A DNA stretch of 64,000 bases from Pictodentalium vernedei (Eukaryota > Mollusca > Scaphopoda > Dentaliida > Dentaliidae): contig CM062289.1 in assembly GCA_031216915.1 (NCBI GenBank), positions 247,567,187 through 247,631,186 on the forward strand. The letters run 5' to 3'. Shown in pieces: positions 20,850 through 30,489 of this stretch; within the stretch, counting starts at the first letter, position 1; the number at the start of each line of letters is the position of its first letter. The position numbers were made by a program, and so were the translations under genes. The notes below the pieces were generated by a model, which was not told where the DNA came from, did not search any database, and worked only from the letters and a program-made list of their open reading frames with translations.

Positions 20850-21700
20850 TCATTTCAATTGCGCTGTGCTTGCCTTGTCCCCCAAGGAAGGGCATTCTCT
20901 GGAAATGTGCCCCCTGATTCCACACCTAAAACAGGCGATATTTGATTTTCTGTTATTGTTGGGCCTCTTCACCTCTGATACTTGCTGTTTCTCTCGATTC
21001 TGTCCATCTCTGCCCTTATACCTTTGAGGATTTGATTCCTCCACATTCGCATAAGTCGTTCCACTATTTCTTCCCGCTTCTTGCAATTCTCTGACTGCTC
21101 TACCCACTTCCTCCAGCTGTTCAGTTACTTTCTCCAACCCAATGTTTGTATTTACTACACGACTATAGCCTGGGTCTGCGCGCGAGTGGTCATTGGCGCG
21201 AAATGCCTCCAATTCGACCACTAGATGATCTGCAGCTTCTAGGTTCGCCGGTCATGACTGCTGTATTTTCCACGTCATGTCTTGATCTTGCTGCAATGCC
21301 TCACAAAACGCGTCACGAGCTAGGATATCCTGGAGTTCAAGAGTAGCTGTCGGATACGCCAAGCTCACTTTATGTCTGACCGACTACCCCCGTTCTGGTA
21401 ATGCCTCATTTGGCCATCTGCGGCGGGCTCGTACCTCTGCTCGATATAACTGCATCTGATTTGGGGGAAGGAACCGATTCCTAAGAGCTGTTAAGAGCTT
21501 ACTGTAATCTCTACGATCCAGGCTGCAAAGTACGGACAAAACTTGATGTGCTATTCCCTTTAGACTCCCGGCCAAATATAGCGCCATTTCTTCTCTGTTC
21601 CATTTATTTATTTCTTCACATGTAACAAAGTGGATTTCATAGTCCATTATGGATGTGGAGCCATCATATGGCTGTGGATTCATCAATGGTCTTTTTCGGG
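20850..21700 (-). pseudogene. Unit B: Gag-like region with CCHC knuckle
   Basis: The segment 21,686-21,384 carries QPYDGSTSIMDYEIHFVTC and LYLAGSLKG and SKLLTALRNRFLPPNQ, a capsid-like helical layout. After a frame break the 123-codon frame at 21,221-20,850 has a coiled-coil-like stretch (EKVTEQLEEVGRAVRELQEA) and ends with CFRCGIRGHISRECP, a CCHC knuckle. This is the RNA-packaging part of the element. Same order as unit A, but broken at a different place. Confidence 0.7.
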
Positions 21701-21742
21701 AATTATCTGCAATTCCTCTGTTGACTATCTGTGCGTCATTTG

Positions 21743-22576
21743 CTAATCTTTTTCATTTTCACTTTGACCTTCCAGTCCCCTCTTTCGCTCTGTTGAGGTG
21801 TATGCTGGCGTCTGTTCAAAATAAGCTCCTGTTCCGCAGCAAGAGCTACTCTCTTTCTGTTCTGTATTTTCTAGGCTGCCTAGATGTTCAGTGCCCCGGT
21901 TGTGTCTAACTACTGTCAAGGTTTGTTGCTGTGCCCTATGATCCCATCGTGGACTGGGTGAGGCTAGCACCAGTCCCTGTTGTGTTCCATCATCCATTCA
22001 GCCGCCTGTCCCTCCTAGCTCCGGACACGTAGCTGTGTACTCTAGATGTTGTCTTGGGCTCCTGTCAAGGAGATCCATCAACTTCATTCGATTCTTTGCA
22101 ATAGGTTCGGGCGATCGCATTTCAGCCCTGACTGAACCTTCGGCCGTCTGGGTATGCCTTTTGGGTGGCAGTTTTGGAAGTCTACGTTGGCTCCTTCCTT
22201 CCATCCCTGGTAACTGAGTTCGACTCATCTGAGGGAAATCTGAATGTTCTGTGTGGCTCTTCCAGGGGAGCTCTGCGTGCTCGTCATAGTTCTTTCGAGG
22301 GAACTCTCTATACTCCGTATAGCTCTCCAGGGGGAGCTCTGCAAAATCATCCTGGCTCACTCGAGGGAGCTCTGCATCCCTTATGTGGCTCACGCTATGG
22401 AACTGTGAATATGCTGTATGGCTCCTCGTGGCGAGTTCTGCAATGTCACCCTGACTCTCTCGTGGTAGCTCTGCATCGTTTGAGCAGCTTGCTCTAACGA
22501 GCTCTTCCTCCGGCTCCTTCACTTCCGGCTCGTTCTCTAACATCATTTCAATAACGTCGTAATTATCTTCTGCCAT
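21743..22576 (-). CDS. Unit B: N-terminal acidic repeat protein
   Basis: Starting MAEDNYDVIEMMLENEPEV, this frame runs 192 codons to 21,998. After one stop it continues in phase (MDDGTQQGLVLAS...) to 21,743. Residues 35-125 contain at least five variants of a 13-15-residue unit, consensus AELPxxSxxxYxEFP, acidic and aromatic. A basic Pro-rich part follows (RSQRRLPKLPPKRHTQ). I do not recognise it. The start was chosen because it is the first ATG after the PBS and is conserved in unit A. Confidence 0.55.
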
Positions 22577-22605
22577 TTAATTCAGCCGTTCTTAATCGTT
22601 GATCA

Positions 22606-22623
22606 ATCCCACCTCTGCTACCA
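22606..22623 (-). other. Primer-binding site, unit B
   Basis: The minus strand reads TGGTAGCAGAGGTGGGAT, one mismatch from unit A, one base from the LTR end. Confidence 0.7.
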
Positions 22624-22624
22624 A

Positions 22625-23143
22625 TGTAAAATCTCCTACTTTCCACGGATTTCACCAGCAAGGTCCCAATCGCGCTGCCAAGGGAATCTTATCCCAATGC
22701 AATGGTAGAGGGCATCCGATATGGGCATACACAACGGGTCACCCTGCCGCCTCGAGTTCTGTCTGCCAAAGGAGACCTGACCAACGAAAAACAATACTGG
22801 TATTAATTTAATGGTTTATTAATTAAACAATCACCGTTCTGGTGTAGGTTGCCGAACTGCTGGTCAGTGACTTCCACGGTACCACCAATTTATCAACACG
22901 AACGTCGGAGTTCGAGTGGAACAGCGCTGCAGTAATGTTCAATCTGAACTGCAGTGCTGTTCCACTCGAACTCCGACGTTCGTTAATGACCTTAACAATA
23001 TGTGCACACTCTGACGTCGCTGAACAACAGGCAATGGTTACAATAAACTAAATGGCGGAAATATATGAAGAGCCTGTCGAACAAGGCGGTACCGGCTGAT
23101 CGGAGACAGGGCATGGCTGAAAATTAACAGTGCGGACACTACA
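22625..23143 (-). repeat. LTR 3 (5' LTR of unit B) with inverted duplication
   Basis: 519 bp with TG...CA ends and the CTTG TSD on its outer side. It is longer than the other LTRs because a short segment (TGAGAAGCAGATTCACG in LTRs 1 and 2) is replaced by an inverted copy of the neighbouring 36 bp. Confidence 0.9.
22898..22983. repeat. 36-nt-arm hairpin inside LTR 3
   Basis: Arms 22,898-22,933 and 22,948-22,983 are inverted copies with one mismatch around a 14-nt loop. Only the right arm exists in LTRs 1 and 2. Confidence 0.9.
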
Positions 23144-23184
23144 CTTGATATTCTTCCTTTGCTACCACGACTAGACAACCTTAT

Positions 23185-23490
23185 AAGTGGCAGATTATAC
23201 TTGCCTGAAAACATCGTCATATCACCATCGGGGAGAGGTAGCGCCCCCTGTCGAGATCGAGAACCCCTTCTCGCACTGGTCATGAACTGGGGAAAAACAT
23301 GTAAGAACATCAAAGAACGCCACGAAACATCCCAACAACACCACGATCCCGAACATCTGCGGAGTACCTCCCTTCTCCTCCTTTGACGCGCCCGGACATG
23401 TTGCGTGAAACATCATTCAACAATTAATGAGGGTAGAAAGGTGGCTTGCCCCACACCGTCCTTCCGCGCCTTTGGCGCGCGAAACCATTA
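23185..23490 (-). repeat. Dispersed repeat family, copy 2
   Basis: This is the inverse-orientation counterpart of 6778-7140, with the same ordered landmarks. It begins about 40 bp beyond the tandem LTR element. Confidence 0.6.
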
Positions 23491-23695
23491 GATCGATCTC
23501 TTCAATATATACCTTGTATTACAATCACACAAGCCATTCGAAAAAACGTTAATAATGTCGCAGAAGACAAAGCGAGCAATTCAAATCACAGTATGAAAGT
23601 CGGTATAAAAGAAAGGGAGAGATACCCAACAATAGAACAGGTTATTAATAAAACAATACTGCCTACTCCCTTTTTAGAAAGTATAACGAACCAAG

Positions 23696-24116
23696 CCATT
23701 GTTGTAAAAATCGATTCAAATATTAACCGTATACCTTTAGCAATTATTAATCTCGGATCCACATTTATTCATTTCTGGCGTTCACATTTGCCGTTTATAC
23801 ATTTTTTAACCTTTCTTTGGAAACAAAACAATCTAACGGAATCCATAGAAGCGAAGATGGTCACGAAAACATCCCATTGGCTACTATCTATGCCGTGAAT
23901 ATCATCGATGAAAATAAGCCAATGGGAGAATGGGGAAAATATTTGCACAAGTCGAGTATCTATGGACGCCATCAAGTTGGAAACTATTTCAAAGTTACGG
24001 CTAAAAGTGTATAAACGGTAAATGTGAACCCCAGAAATGAATAAATGTCAACCTAAGATTGAAAATTGATAAAGGTATACGGCTAATATTTGAATCTGAC
24101 ATCCATAGACAATGGG
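23696..24116. repeat. Fold-back structure with ~105-nt arms
   Basis: Arm 1 (about 23,696-23,800) and arm 2 (about 24,009-24,116) are inverted copies with mismatches. Shared blocks are CATTTATTCATTTCTGG, GATTCAAATATT and CCGTATACCTTTA. Inside the loop TCCCATTGGCT and AGCCAATGGGA form a second stem. Open frames over this stretch have no recognisable domain and follow the repeat symmetry, so I do not call them genes. Confidence 0.7.
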
Positions 24117-24600
24117 ACCTCGAATTATTTGTAATAAATCGGATAATTGTCGCTCGTAATCCACATTCCGTTGTGCACTATCTATCTTGTCCGACTAAAT
24201 GTTTTTCGGCCTTTTCTGCGACTTCTCCTAGTTATCATGAACAACCCAAGAACACCCAACGGTCGTGTAATACACCACTGTAAAGCTTATTCATTCCCCT
24301 TTCCACTGATACCGGATACTATTGGATACGTTGTGTGAATCAAATTTGAGGGCGGTATAACGAAGATGTGTGCTGTCGTCGTTTTCGAGAAGCGAGTTAT
24401 GTACCTTGTTAATATTTATATACCATTATAGGGGCACGTCAGCATCGATTCAAAAATGGTATCAAATATTATTTTTCTTTCGATTTCCCAGCTTGTGCCG
24501 AGTACCTGTGCCACAGTCGTTTCTTCGAGAGATAATTAGTACCACCGGCAACATAACTACCATACTAAGATCCGGATTGTCCACTTGTGTAAATTGTTAA
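24117..24600. other. No recognisable gene
   Basis: I see no clear coding domain or repeat boundary between the fold-back and the truncated left edge of CR1-like copy B. Confidence 0.45.
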
Positions 24601-24604
24601 ATTT

Positions 24605-24729
24605 TAATTTTATTTAATGTGCTCTTGAACAACTCTTACTTTCCCTCGTTTGGAAAAAAGCAAATGTCTCCCCAATTTTGAAAAAAACAGCCCTCAAATT
24701 CAGTAACTAATTATCGTCCGATATCATTA
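24605..24729 (+). pseudogene. CR1-like copy B, left part (5'-truncated RT)
   Basis: The translation reads ILFNVLLNNSYFPS and, one frame later, KKANVSPILKK and NYRPISL. These correspond to the RT segment at about 10,115-10,245 of copy A. The copy starts abruptly and is interrupted at about 24,730 by the minus-strand LINE. Confidence 0.75.
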
Positions 24730-27700
24730 TAATAATAACTCTTTGGCCAGCCGCTGATTTGTCGCGGTCCTCATAAGAGAAGGCCATCATTCCCCCTGCA
24801 CACCACCCCCTCTTCCCCTCCTCTCCTCCCAGCATTCAGATATAAACTGCTTAATAGTGTCCCTCACTTCCTCTTTTTCAATTTCTTCAATAAGCATTCC
24901 TACCCTCTCCCTCGTGTCCCCCTTCAGCCATCTATCCTTTGTTTCTTCACCCCACTTCTGCATTATTCTTCCAGTAAATTTTATTCTATGAGGTATATAC
25001 TGTGGGCATTCCAAGAGAAAATGTTCCAGGGTCTCCACTACTCCAGGGTGGCACATTTGGCATCCCTTTTCTCCATCTCTCCCAATTTTTCCCCGAAGCT
25101 CCAGTGATCTTGATCTCAGTTTGAACAGCAGTGACCCTCCAAAGGTGCCATCTAGGTACTTCTCAAAAGCTGGCGTTTCTTTATATTGTAACCCCTGCAG
25201 TGATCTTTTCACGCTAACCCCTGCTCGCCAGTTTCGATTGCAATCTTCCATGACTCTCTCTTTGACAAACCTTTTGCCTTCTTTCATTCCTACTTCTATG
25301 TTTGTGACCTCTATAGAGTAATTGTCCATTAGTTCCCTCACATGTTTTGACCACCCCGTATCTATATTAGAATTCCAAATGGTATCGAGCATCAATTTGC
25401 ACCACCGGTTGTCAGGCAGGTTTCTCAAGTAGTTAAAGTAATACAGTTTTCCCAAATCTACCCTGTCCTTGATTTTCATCCACCCAAGCTCCCCCCTTAC
25501 TGCTTCCAAAGCTGCAGCATTACTCGACCCTGTTATCCATCTGCCGGCATCATTCTGAGTACTTTCCAACTTCTTAATAACGGTTTGGTTTAATGGAATC
25601 ACGTCCGTGCCATACGTTATACTTGGTAAACCTACCCTCTCCCACAGTGTTTTCCCCACAAAGACCTTGTTGAAACTATTTTTCCCTAAAAGTTTTAGTT
25701 GGTTCAGAATTCTTTTCCCCTTCAGAATCAGTTTGGCTGAGTAATTTCTGTACACCCCTCTTCCCGTTATATTTATGCTTACCCCTAGATACTCATACTC
25801 TCCCGTTTCTCCTACAGTGATTTGTTTGCTTTCCCCTTCGGGGATTGAGAACTCCCCCACTCTCCATCTCTTCGTCATATCTACCTTGCGTCCAACGGGT
25901 ATTACCTTGCTTTTATTTTCATTTAGTTCGAGCCGCCAAGTGTTCCCATATCTACCAACAATTTCCAGCAATTTCTCTAGCCCCTGTTCAGTTCTAGACA
26001 TTAACACCATGTCGTCCGCAAAGAATAAGCCTGGTACCTTTATGTCTCCAACATTTACCCCCTCCGCACTCTGAATTAGTTCGTCCCCTAAATCTTTAGC
26101 ATACAATGCAAACAAAATCGGTGAAAAGATACACCCCTGCTTGAGGCCTATATCCATAGGGACTCGTTTTGTAGTGATACTCCCTAGACTGAGTTGGCTT
26201 TGCACATCTGTATACAGTGCTTTCATGATTCCCACAAAGTCACCCCCCAGTCCGATGCCCTCGAGCTTTCGCCACATACCTTCCCTCCACACTCGGTCGT
26301 ACGCTTTTTTCACATCTAGAAATGCCAGAAACATCTTTTTCTTTTCAGCCTTTGTTGATTCTATCAGTTGGGTGAGTGTAAATAGGTGATCAGTGACTCT
26401 TCGACCTTTCCTGAAACCATTTTGAATTTCTCCTGAAAAACCTTTCTCTTCAATAACTTCCTCAAGTCTACCGTATATGACCTTACAGAATACTTTTCCG
26501 ATGTTACTACTAACTGATATCCCCCTATAGTTATCTAGAACTTCCTTATCCCCCTTTTTGTGTATGAACGACACCTTACTTTCCCTCCACTCTCTGGGGA
26601 CCTTTTGCTTTCGCAGAGCCAGGTTGAAAAGGTTTGTCAGGACTTCAATAAGTGCCTCCCCTCCATTTTTGAGGAATTCGTTCGGAATTTCATCAGTCCC
26701 TCCCGCTTTACCATTTTTTAATTTCGAGACCACGTTCCGCACTTCTTCTGCCGTTATTTCGCTACATACACGATTGGATAGGTTCTCCTCCACCAGTGTA
26801 TTTCTTTTTGGTGGGGACCCACTGCCCCATCGCCTATCGTTTATCTTTTCCCAGTGCTTGACTAACTCTGAAGCGATAAGGCCTTTATCTTCTGTACTTT
26901 CCCCATCCACTTTGATACTCTGCACACTACTTTTGCCCCGTTTATTTACCCAGTTCCAAAATACGTTTGAGCTCGAACCCCCCGTTTTCTTTATTGTTCT
27001 GGCAAGACTGCAATTGCGCTCCTTCCTATTATTATTCTTTATCTCATTCACCTTTTTCCGTGCCAGTTCATATTCTCCTTTCATTAGTCTCGTGTCATTG
27101 TTTTCCACCCCTTTAAGCTTCCTACTTCTTCTGTAAGCAGTGCATTTTACCTTCCTTTCTTTTATAGCCTTTTTCAGTCCCTCGTTAACCCTGTATCCGA
27201 GCTCTCTCGTTGGGACCCTCACCCTTCCTATACAATCCTTCCCTGCCTCTGTTAGGCTATTTACTATGCAATCTGAAATACTCTGGACATTTGCATCATT
27301 AGGTATACATTCAAGACTTGGTTTTAGTTTTTCCCGAAACTGCTTCCAGTCGGCTCCTTGTTTTAGTCCCCAAACTTCCTTGAAGGTATTTCTGTCTCTA
27401 TTCGTCTTTTTGCCCATAATCTTAACTGTTATCAGGTTGTGATCACTACCCAAGTCATTTTTTCCCTCGTCATCTATTTCTACATCTATAACCTCCCTCC
27501 ATACGCTAACGTCAGTGAGTATATAATCAATTATTGTTTTCTTATCGTTCCTCTCCCAGGTCCATTTACCCTTACATTTCGCATCCCTGTTCAGGATCTT
27601 TAAACCAAGCTCTTTTGATAGGTCCAACATCTTCCTCCCATTCGTGTTAATTTTCCTATCACCTCCCTGTATGCCCTCCTCCTTATCCCCGATGTGCCCA

Positions 27701-27842
27701 TTGAAGTCCCCCATTAGGACAATACTGAACCCTCTGCTTTCAAGCTCTGTGATATTCGATCTAAGAGTTGTATATATTGAATCATTCCACTCGGGCTTAC
27801 TTCCCTCCACTGCTAAGTATACAACACCAACGGCAACACTCC
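24730..27842 (-). mobile_element. 5'-truncated LINE nested in CR1-like copy B
   Basis: Copy B stops after NYRPISL at 24,729 and resumes with SCVGKLFEKC at about 27,845. Everything between is therefore one insertion. On its own strand the element ends in a short TTATTATTA tail. Its 5' end lies inside the endonuclease domain, the usual product of incomplete target-primed reverse transcription. I could not see a TSD longer than two bases. Clade is uncertain; an RTE- or Ingi-like relationship is a guess from FADDMVL and the C-terminal CCHC. Confidence 0.85.
24787..27810 (-). CDS. Endonuclease(partial)-reverse transcriptase, ~1000 aa
   Basis: The frame is open across the full insertion, also upstream of 27,810 to the junction, so no real start is present. 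Order: endonuclease C-terminal part with LMGDFNGHIG (about residues 32-41) and GSDHNLITV (about 120, catalytic Asp-His); a linker; RT from about 370, with GFRKGRRVTDH, AFLDVKKAYDRVW, GLKQGCIFSP and FADDMVLMS (about 595); a thumb; and a C-terminal CQMC...EHFLLEC motif near 930-955. No stop or shift interrupts it, unlike every other LINE here, so it is young. The protein lacks the endonuclease N terminus, and no promoter is expected. Confidence 0.85.
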   Translation of the reverse strand: MEGSKPEWNDSIYTTLRSNITELESRGFSIVLMGDFNGHIGDKEEGIQGGDRKINTNGRKMLDLSKELGLKILNRDAKCKGKWTWERNDKKTIIDYILTDVSVWREVIDVEIDDEGKNDLGSDHNLITVKIMGKKTNRDRNTFKEVWGLKQGADWKQFREKLKPSLECIPNDANVQSISDCIVNSLTEAGKDCIGRVRVPTRELGYRVNEGLKKAIKERKVKCTAYRRSRKLKGVENNDTRLMKGEYELARKKVNEIKNNNRKERNCSLARTIKKTGGSSSNVFWNWVNKRGKSSVQSIKVDGESTEDKGLIASELVKHWEKINDRRWGSGSPPKRNTLVEENLSNRVCSEITAEEVRNVVSKLKNGKAGGTDEIPNEFLKNGGEALIEVLTNLFNLALRKQKVPREWRESKVSFIHKKGDKEVLDNYRGISVSSNIGKVFCKVIYGRLEEVIEEKGFSGEIQNGFRKGRRVTDHLFTLTQLIESTKAEKKKMFLAFLDVKKAYDRVWREGMWRKLEGIGLGGDFVGIMKALYTDVQSQLSLGSITTKRVPMDIGLKQGCIFSPILFALYAKDLGDELIQSAEGVNVGDIKVPGLFFADDMVLMSRTEQGLEKLLEIVGRYGNTWRLELNENKSKVIPVGRKVDMTKRWRVGEFSIPEGESKQITVGETGEYEYLGVSINITGRGVYRNYSAKLILKGKRILNQLKLLGKNSFNKVFVGKTLWERVGLPSITYGTDVIPLNQTVIKKLESTQNDAGRWITGSSNAAALEAVRGELGWMKIKDRVDLGKLYYFNYLRNLPDNRWCKLMLDTIWNSNIDTGWSKHVRELMDNYSIEVTNIEVGMKEGKRFVKERVMEDCNRNWRAGVSVKRSLQGLQYKETPAFEKYLDGTFGGSLLFKLRSRSLELRGKIGRDGEKGCQMCHPGVVETLEHFLLECPQYIPHRIKFTGRIMQKWGEETKDRWLKGDTRERVGMLIEEIEKEEVRDTIKQFISECWEERRGRGGGVQGE

Positions 27843-29110
27843 TTGATGAGCTGTGTAGGTAAATTATTTGAAAAATGTGTTTTCAAACGCTTGTGGCAAT
27901 TTATGATTGACAGCAATGCCCTCAGTCAATTCCAATCAGGTTTTACACCTAGTGATTCAACTGTCCTCCAACTGACTGACATTTACGATGAATTCAGTCG
28001 AGCACTTGATGAAGGCAAGGAAGTTAGGGTGATATTCTGTGATGTCAGTAAGGCTTTCGACAGGGTATGGCATGCTGGTCTTATTCACAAGCTGATGAAA
28101 ATTGGCGTCTCTGGTGAACTACTCTTGTTCTTGAAATCGTACCTTTCGGATAGGCCACAACGAGTCGTGGTAGGATCGTACGCATCTACGTGGAGACCCA
28201 TTAATGCTGGTGTTCCACAAGTACTTGGACCTTTATTGTTCCTTATATATATTAATGATATAACCGAAGACTTACTCAGCAGCAAACGCCTATTTGCAGA
28301 TGACACTTCACTATATCTTATTGTAGAGAATCCAGAACAAGCTTCAAGATTAATCAACCATGACCTTACCACGACAGAAGATTGGGCTAAGGCGTGGTTG
28401 GTTGAGTTTAATCCCAGTAAAACAGAGAGGAAGCTTATATCACGGAAAAGCAACCCCACTGCCCACCCACTTCTATTCTAGGTGGTACACGGATATCCGA
28501 AGTCAGTAATCACAAACACTTAGGAGTCATACTAAATAGCACATGCACATGGATGGAACGACCACATTGACCATATCTGCTCTAAAGCTTGTCTAGCTTA
28601 GACCAAATGAGGAAGCAGAAATTTCATCTCGATCGCAGCGTCCCAGACGAAATATACTTTGCATTCCTTAGGCCTCTACTCGAATACGCTGATGCTGTCT
28701 GGGATAATTGTTCAGTAGCTCAAGTCGCCGAGCTAGAGAAAATACAGATTGCAGCCGCAAGGATCATTACCGGGGCAACTGTCAGTTGTAGGAAGTCTTT
28801 GCTTTATTCTGAAACATATTGGGATTCTCTACAAGAATGACGTCGCAAAACAATCTGTTACAGAACTTCAAAATGTACGATAATCATCTATCACCTACCC
28901 CTTCCTGTCAATGTGGGATGTGCGAGACACCATAGCATTTTTCCCTACATTATCCAATCTACTCAAATGTCCGTAATATTATCATCAACCTTCTCCCATT
29001 CACTATAGACGTATCGACACTTCTTTTTGGATATGAATTCTTGAATAATCAGGAGAACCGTCTTGTTTTTGAAGTGGTGCATGACTTCATTTTATCAAGT
29101 AGACGTTTTC
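27843..29110 (+). pseudogene. CR1-like copy B, right part (RT to C terminus)
   Basis: The segment resumes with SCVGKLFEKCVFKRLWQF, then CDVSKAFDRVWHAGL, GVPQ-LGPLLF (the G-S-I of GSILGP deleted) and LFADDTSLYL. After a break near 28,480 it gives YFAFLRPLLEYADAVWDNCS and AAARIITGATVS. Part of the region before the C-terminal Cys motif is deleted (about 28,840-28,870). The last recognisable piece is a degraded CQCG-like segment near 28,905 and FEVVHDFILSS near 29,080. Its 3' region continues to at least about 29,390. Confidence 0.8.
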
Positions 29111-29690
29111 TTTGACTGCCGAGGATCCAATTACCATTTACAGCTACTACTATGTGGTGAATTTACTCGCATTCTCCCCTATAATCTTACTTTCCTTCCC
29201 GTATTTTTCGCCACCAAAGTTGCTTCCGTCTAACTTCTTACTAACGGTGCTTATGCTGCTTACTTACAATTGTATTGAATGTGAAGGCAACTCATTATAC
29301 CTTCAAGCTGGTATTCCCTGTTTTCCTTTGCCCCTCTTCTTTGTACTCTATTTCCATCTTCTCATTCCTTTACATGCAAGGTTTAAACAATATCGTGTAT
29401 CGCCGCCTGGTAGTTTGACACCCCATGCCTATATTTCTACATCTCGAATTACCATCAACTTTCTCCCCAGTTTTGTCTCTGATCTGGGTATCGCGTCCCT
29501 GCACTCGCGGTTACCTGTGCGTGTCGAGTACAATGCCGTCAAGCAAAATGCGAATGATCTCTCGTGCAGGTCTAGATTCATATGGCCACCAGGCAGCCCT
29601 CACTGTGTGTGTATGGATGCGGTGCCCCGGTCTGGCGCATTGCTGGTAACGAAGTTAATGATCGACCATAGGACATGTTTCCATCTTCTA
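29111..29690 (+). other. 3' region of copy B and unassigned sequence
   Basis: Pyrimidine-rich non-coding sequence with the GTTTAAACAAT string at about 29,382 shared with copies A and C. A long open frame here matches no family I know and reflects low stop density. The copy's true 3' terminus was not found. Confidence 0.45.
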
Positions 29691-29698
29691 TATTATAT

Positions 29699-29835
29699 TA
29701 TTACCTGGACGATTCGGCACCTGGGTTTTTGGACGACTCGGCACTTGAGTTCGGACGATTCGGCACCTGCGTTGGACGATTCGGCACTTGACTTTGGGCG
29801 ACCGGTGCTTGGGTTTGAACAATTCGGCACCTCCT
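29699..29835. repeat. GGACGATTCGGCACYTG minisatellite
   Basis: At least five units of (G)GACGA-TCGGCAC-TG lie about 20-28 bp apart, with variable spacers. Non-coding. Confidence 0.75.
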
Positions 29836-30174
29836 TCATAAAGACAAAAATAGCATTCACTGAATAAAAATTATCTTTCCAGCAGCATTTCAATGGTATA
29901 TTTGTCAATTTTTTGACATTGTTTGGACAACGCTGATTCTTCAAAGAACTCTGGTTTCTTGCTTTGATGTGTTTATTTTGAATGTTATTACAAGATTGCA
30001 GTACTGCTTGAACTGGTGTTATGATTGTTATCACGAATATGCTCAAACTTCACACACTCTTTACATGTGAAAACACTAAAACCACTATGAATCTGGCCAA
30101 ATATATAAAGGAAATTAAAAAAATCATAAACCATAGTTTTATAATACAAGGTCTAATTTAACAGATAATTAAAC

Positions 30175-30262
30175 ACGTGTACGAAACGCTCACTTCCTGT
30201 ACGAAACGTCCATTTTTGTGTACGAAACGTCTTATTTGTGTACGAATCGTCTTGTGTACGAA
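30175..30262. repeat. GTGTACGAAACGTC minisatellite
   Basis: Five units of TGTACGAAACG(T/C)(T/C) lie about 14-24 bp apart. Each has a CG-rich core in an otherwise AT-rich region. Confidence 0.75.
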
Positions 30263-30489
30263 ACGTCCGTAAACCTTTGGGAGTTCTCAGTCTCGTGTGC
30301 TCACCAAAAAAAATTAGGCTAATGCCAGTGAATGAAAAGTTTTAAAAATCGAAATTTGGTTTGATCGGATTTACAGCAAAAATGAGATATTAAAAACATA
30401 AAATCTGATTCAATGGGATTTAATTTACATATATTTTTCAACTTTTTAAAATTAAATATACACATTGAAACAGTACTTAAGGTGTACGA

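Larger units (their letters stand above)
15347..23143 (-). mobile_element. Tandem LTR element without RT/IN (LTR-int-LTR-int-LTR)
   Basis: Three LTRs (15,347-15,845; 18,978-19,476; 22,625-23,143) enclose two internal regions of about 3.1 kb each, all on the minus strand. CTTG at 15,343-15,346 and again at 23,144-23,147 is a perfect 4-bp TSD of the whole array. Each internal region has a PBS and encodes a repeat-rich N-terminal protein, a Gag-like segment with a CCHC knuckle, a retropepsin and an Arg-rich segment with a C2H2 finger. No reverse transcriptase, RNase H or integrase motif is seen anywhere. It is therefore a non-autonomous Gag-protease LTR retrotransposon in tandem. Confidence 0.85.

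Noticed and set aside
15846..22624. Searched for RT (xFADD/YxDD), RNase H and integrase motifs on both strands
   Set aside because: None found. Absence is the basis of the non-autonomous call, with the caveat that strongly decayed motifs can be missed by eye.
23446..23898. 150-codon plus-strand frame
   Set aside because: It runs through a dispersed repeat into the fold-back arm at 23,696. No domain, and the composition changes at the repeat border.
26558..27136. 192-codon plus-strand frame and similar plus-strand frames at 25,121-27,862
   Set aside because: Antisense shadows of the intact LINE frame on the minus strand.
29112..29867. 251-codon frame on the plus strand
   Set aside because: It spans the 3' region of CR1-like copy B and a minisatellite. 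No domain; the peptide is hydrophobic by composition of pyrimidine-rich DNA.
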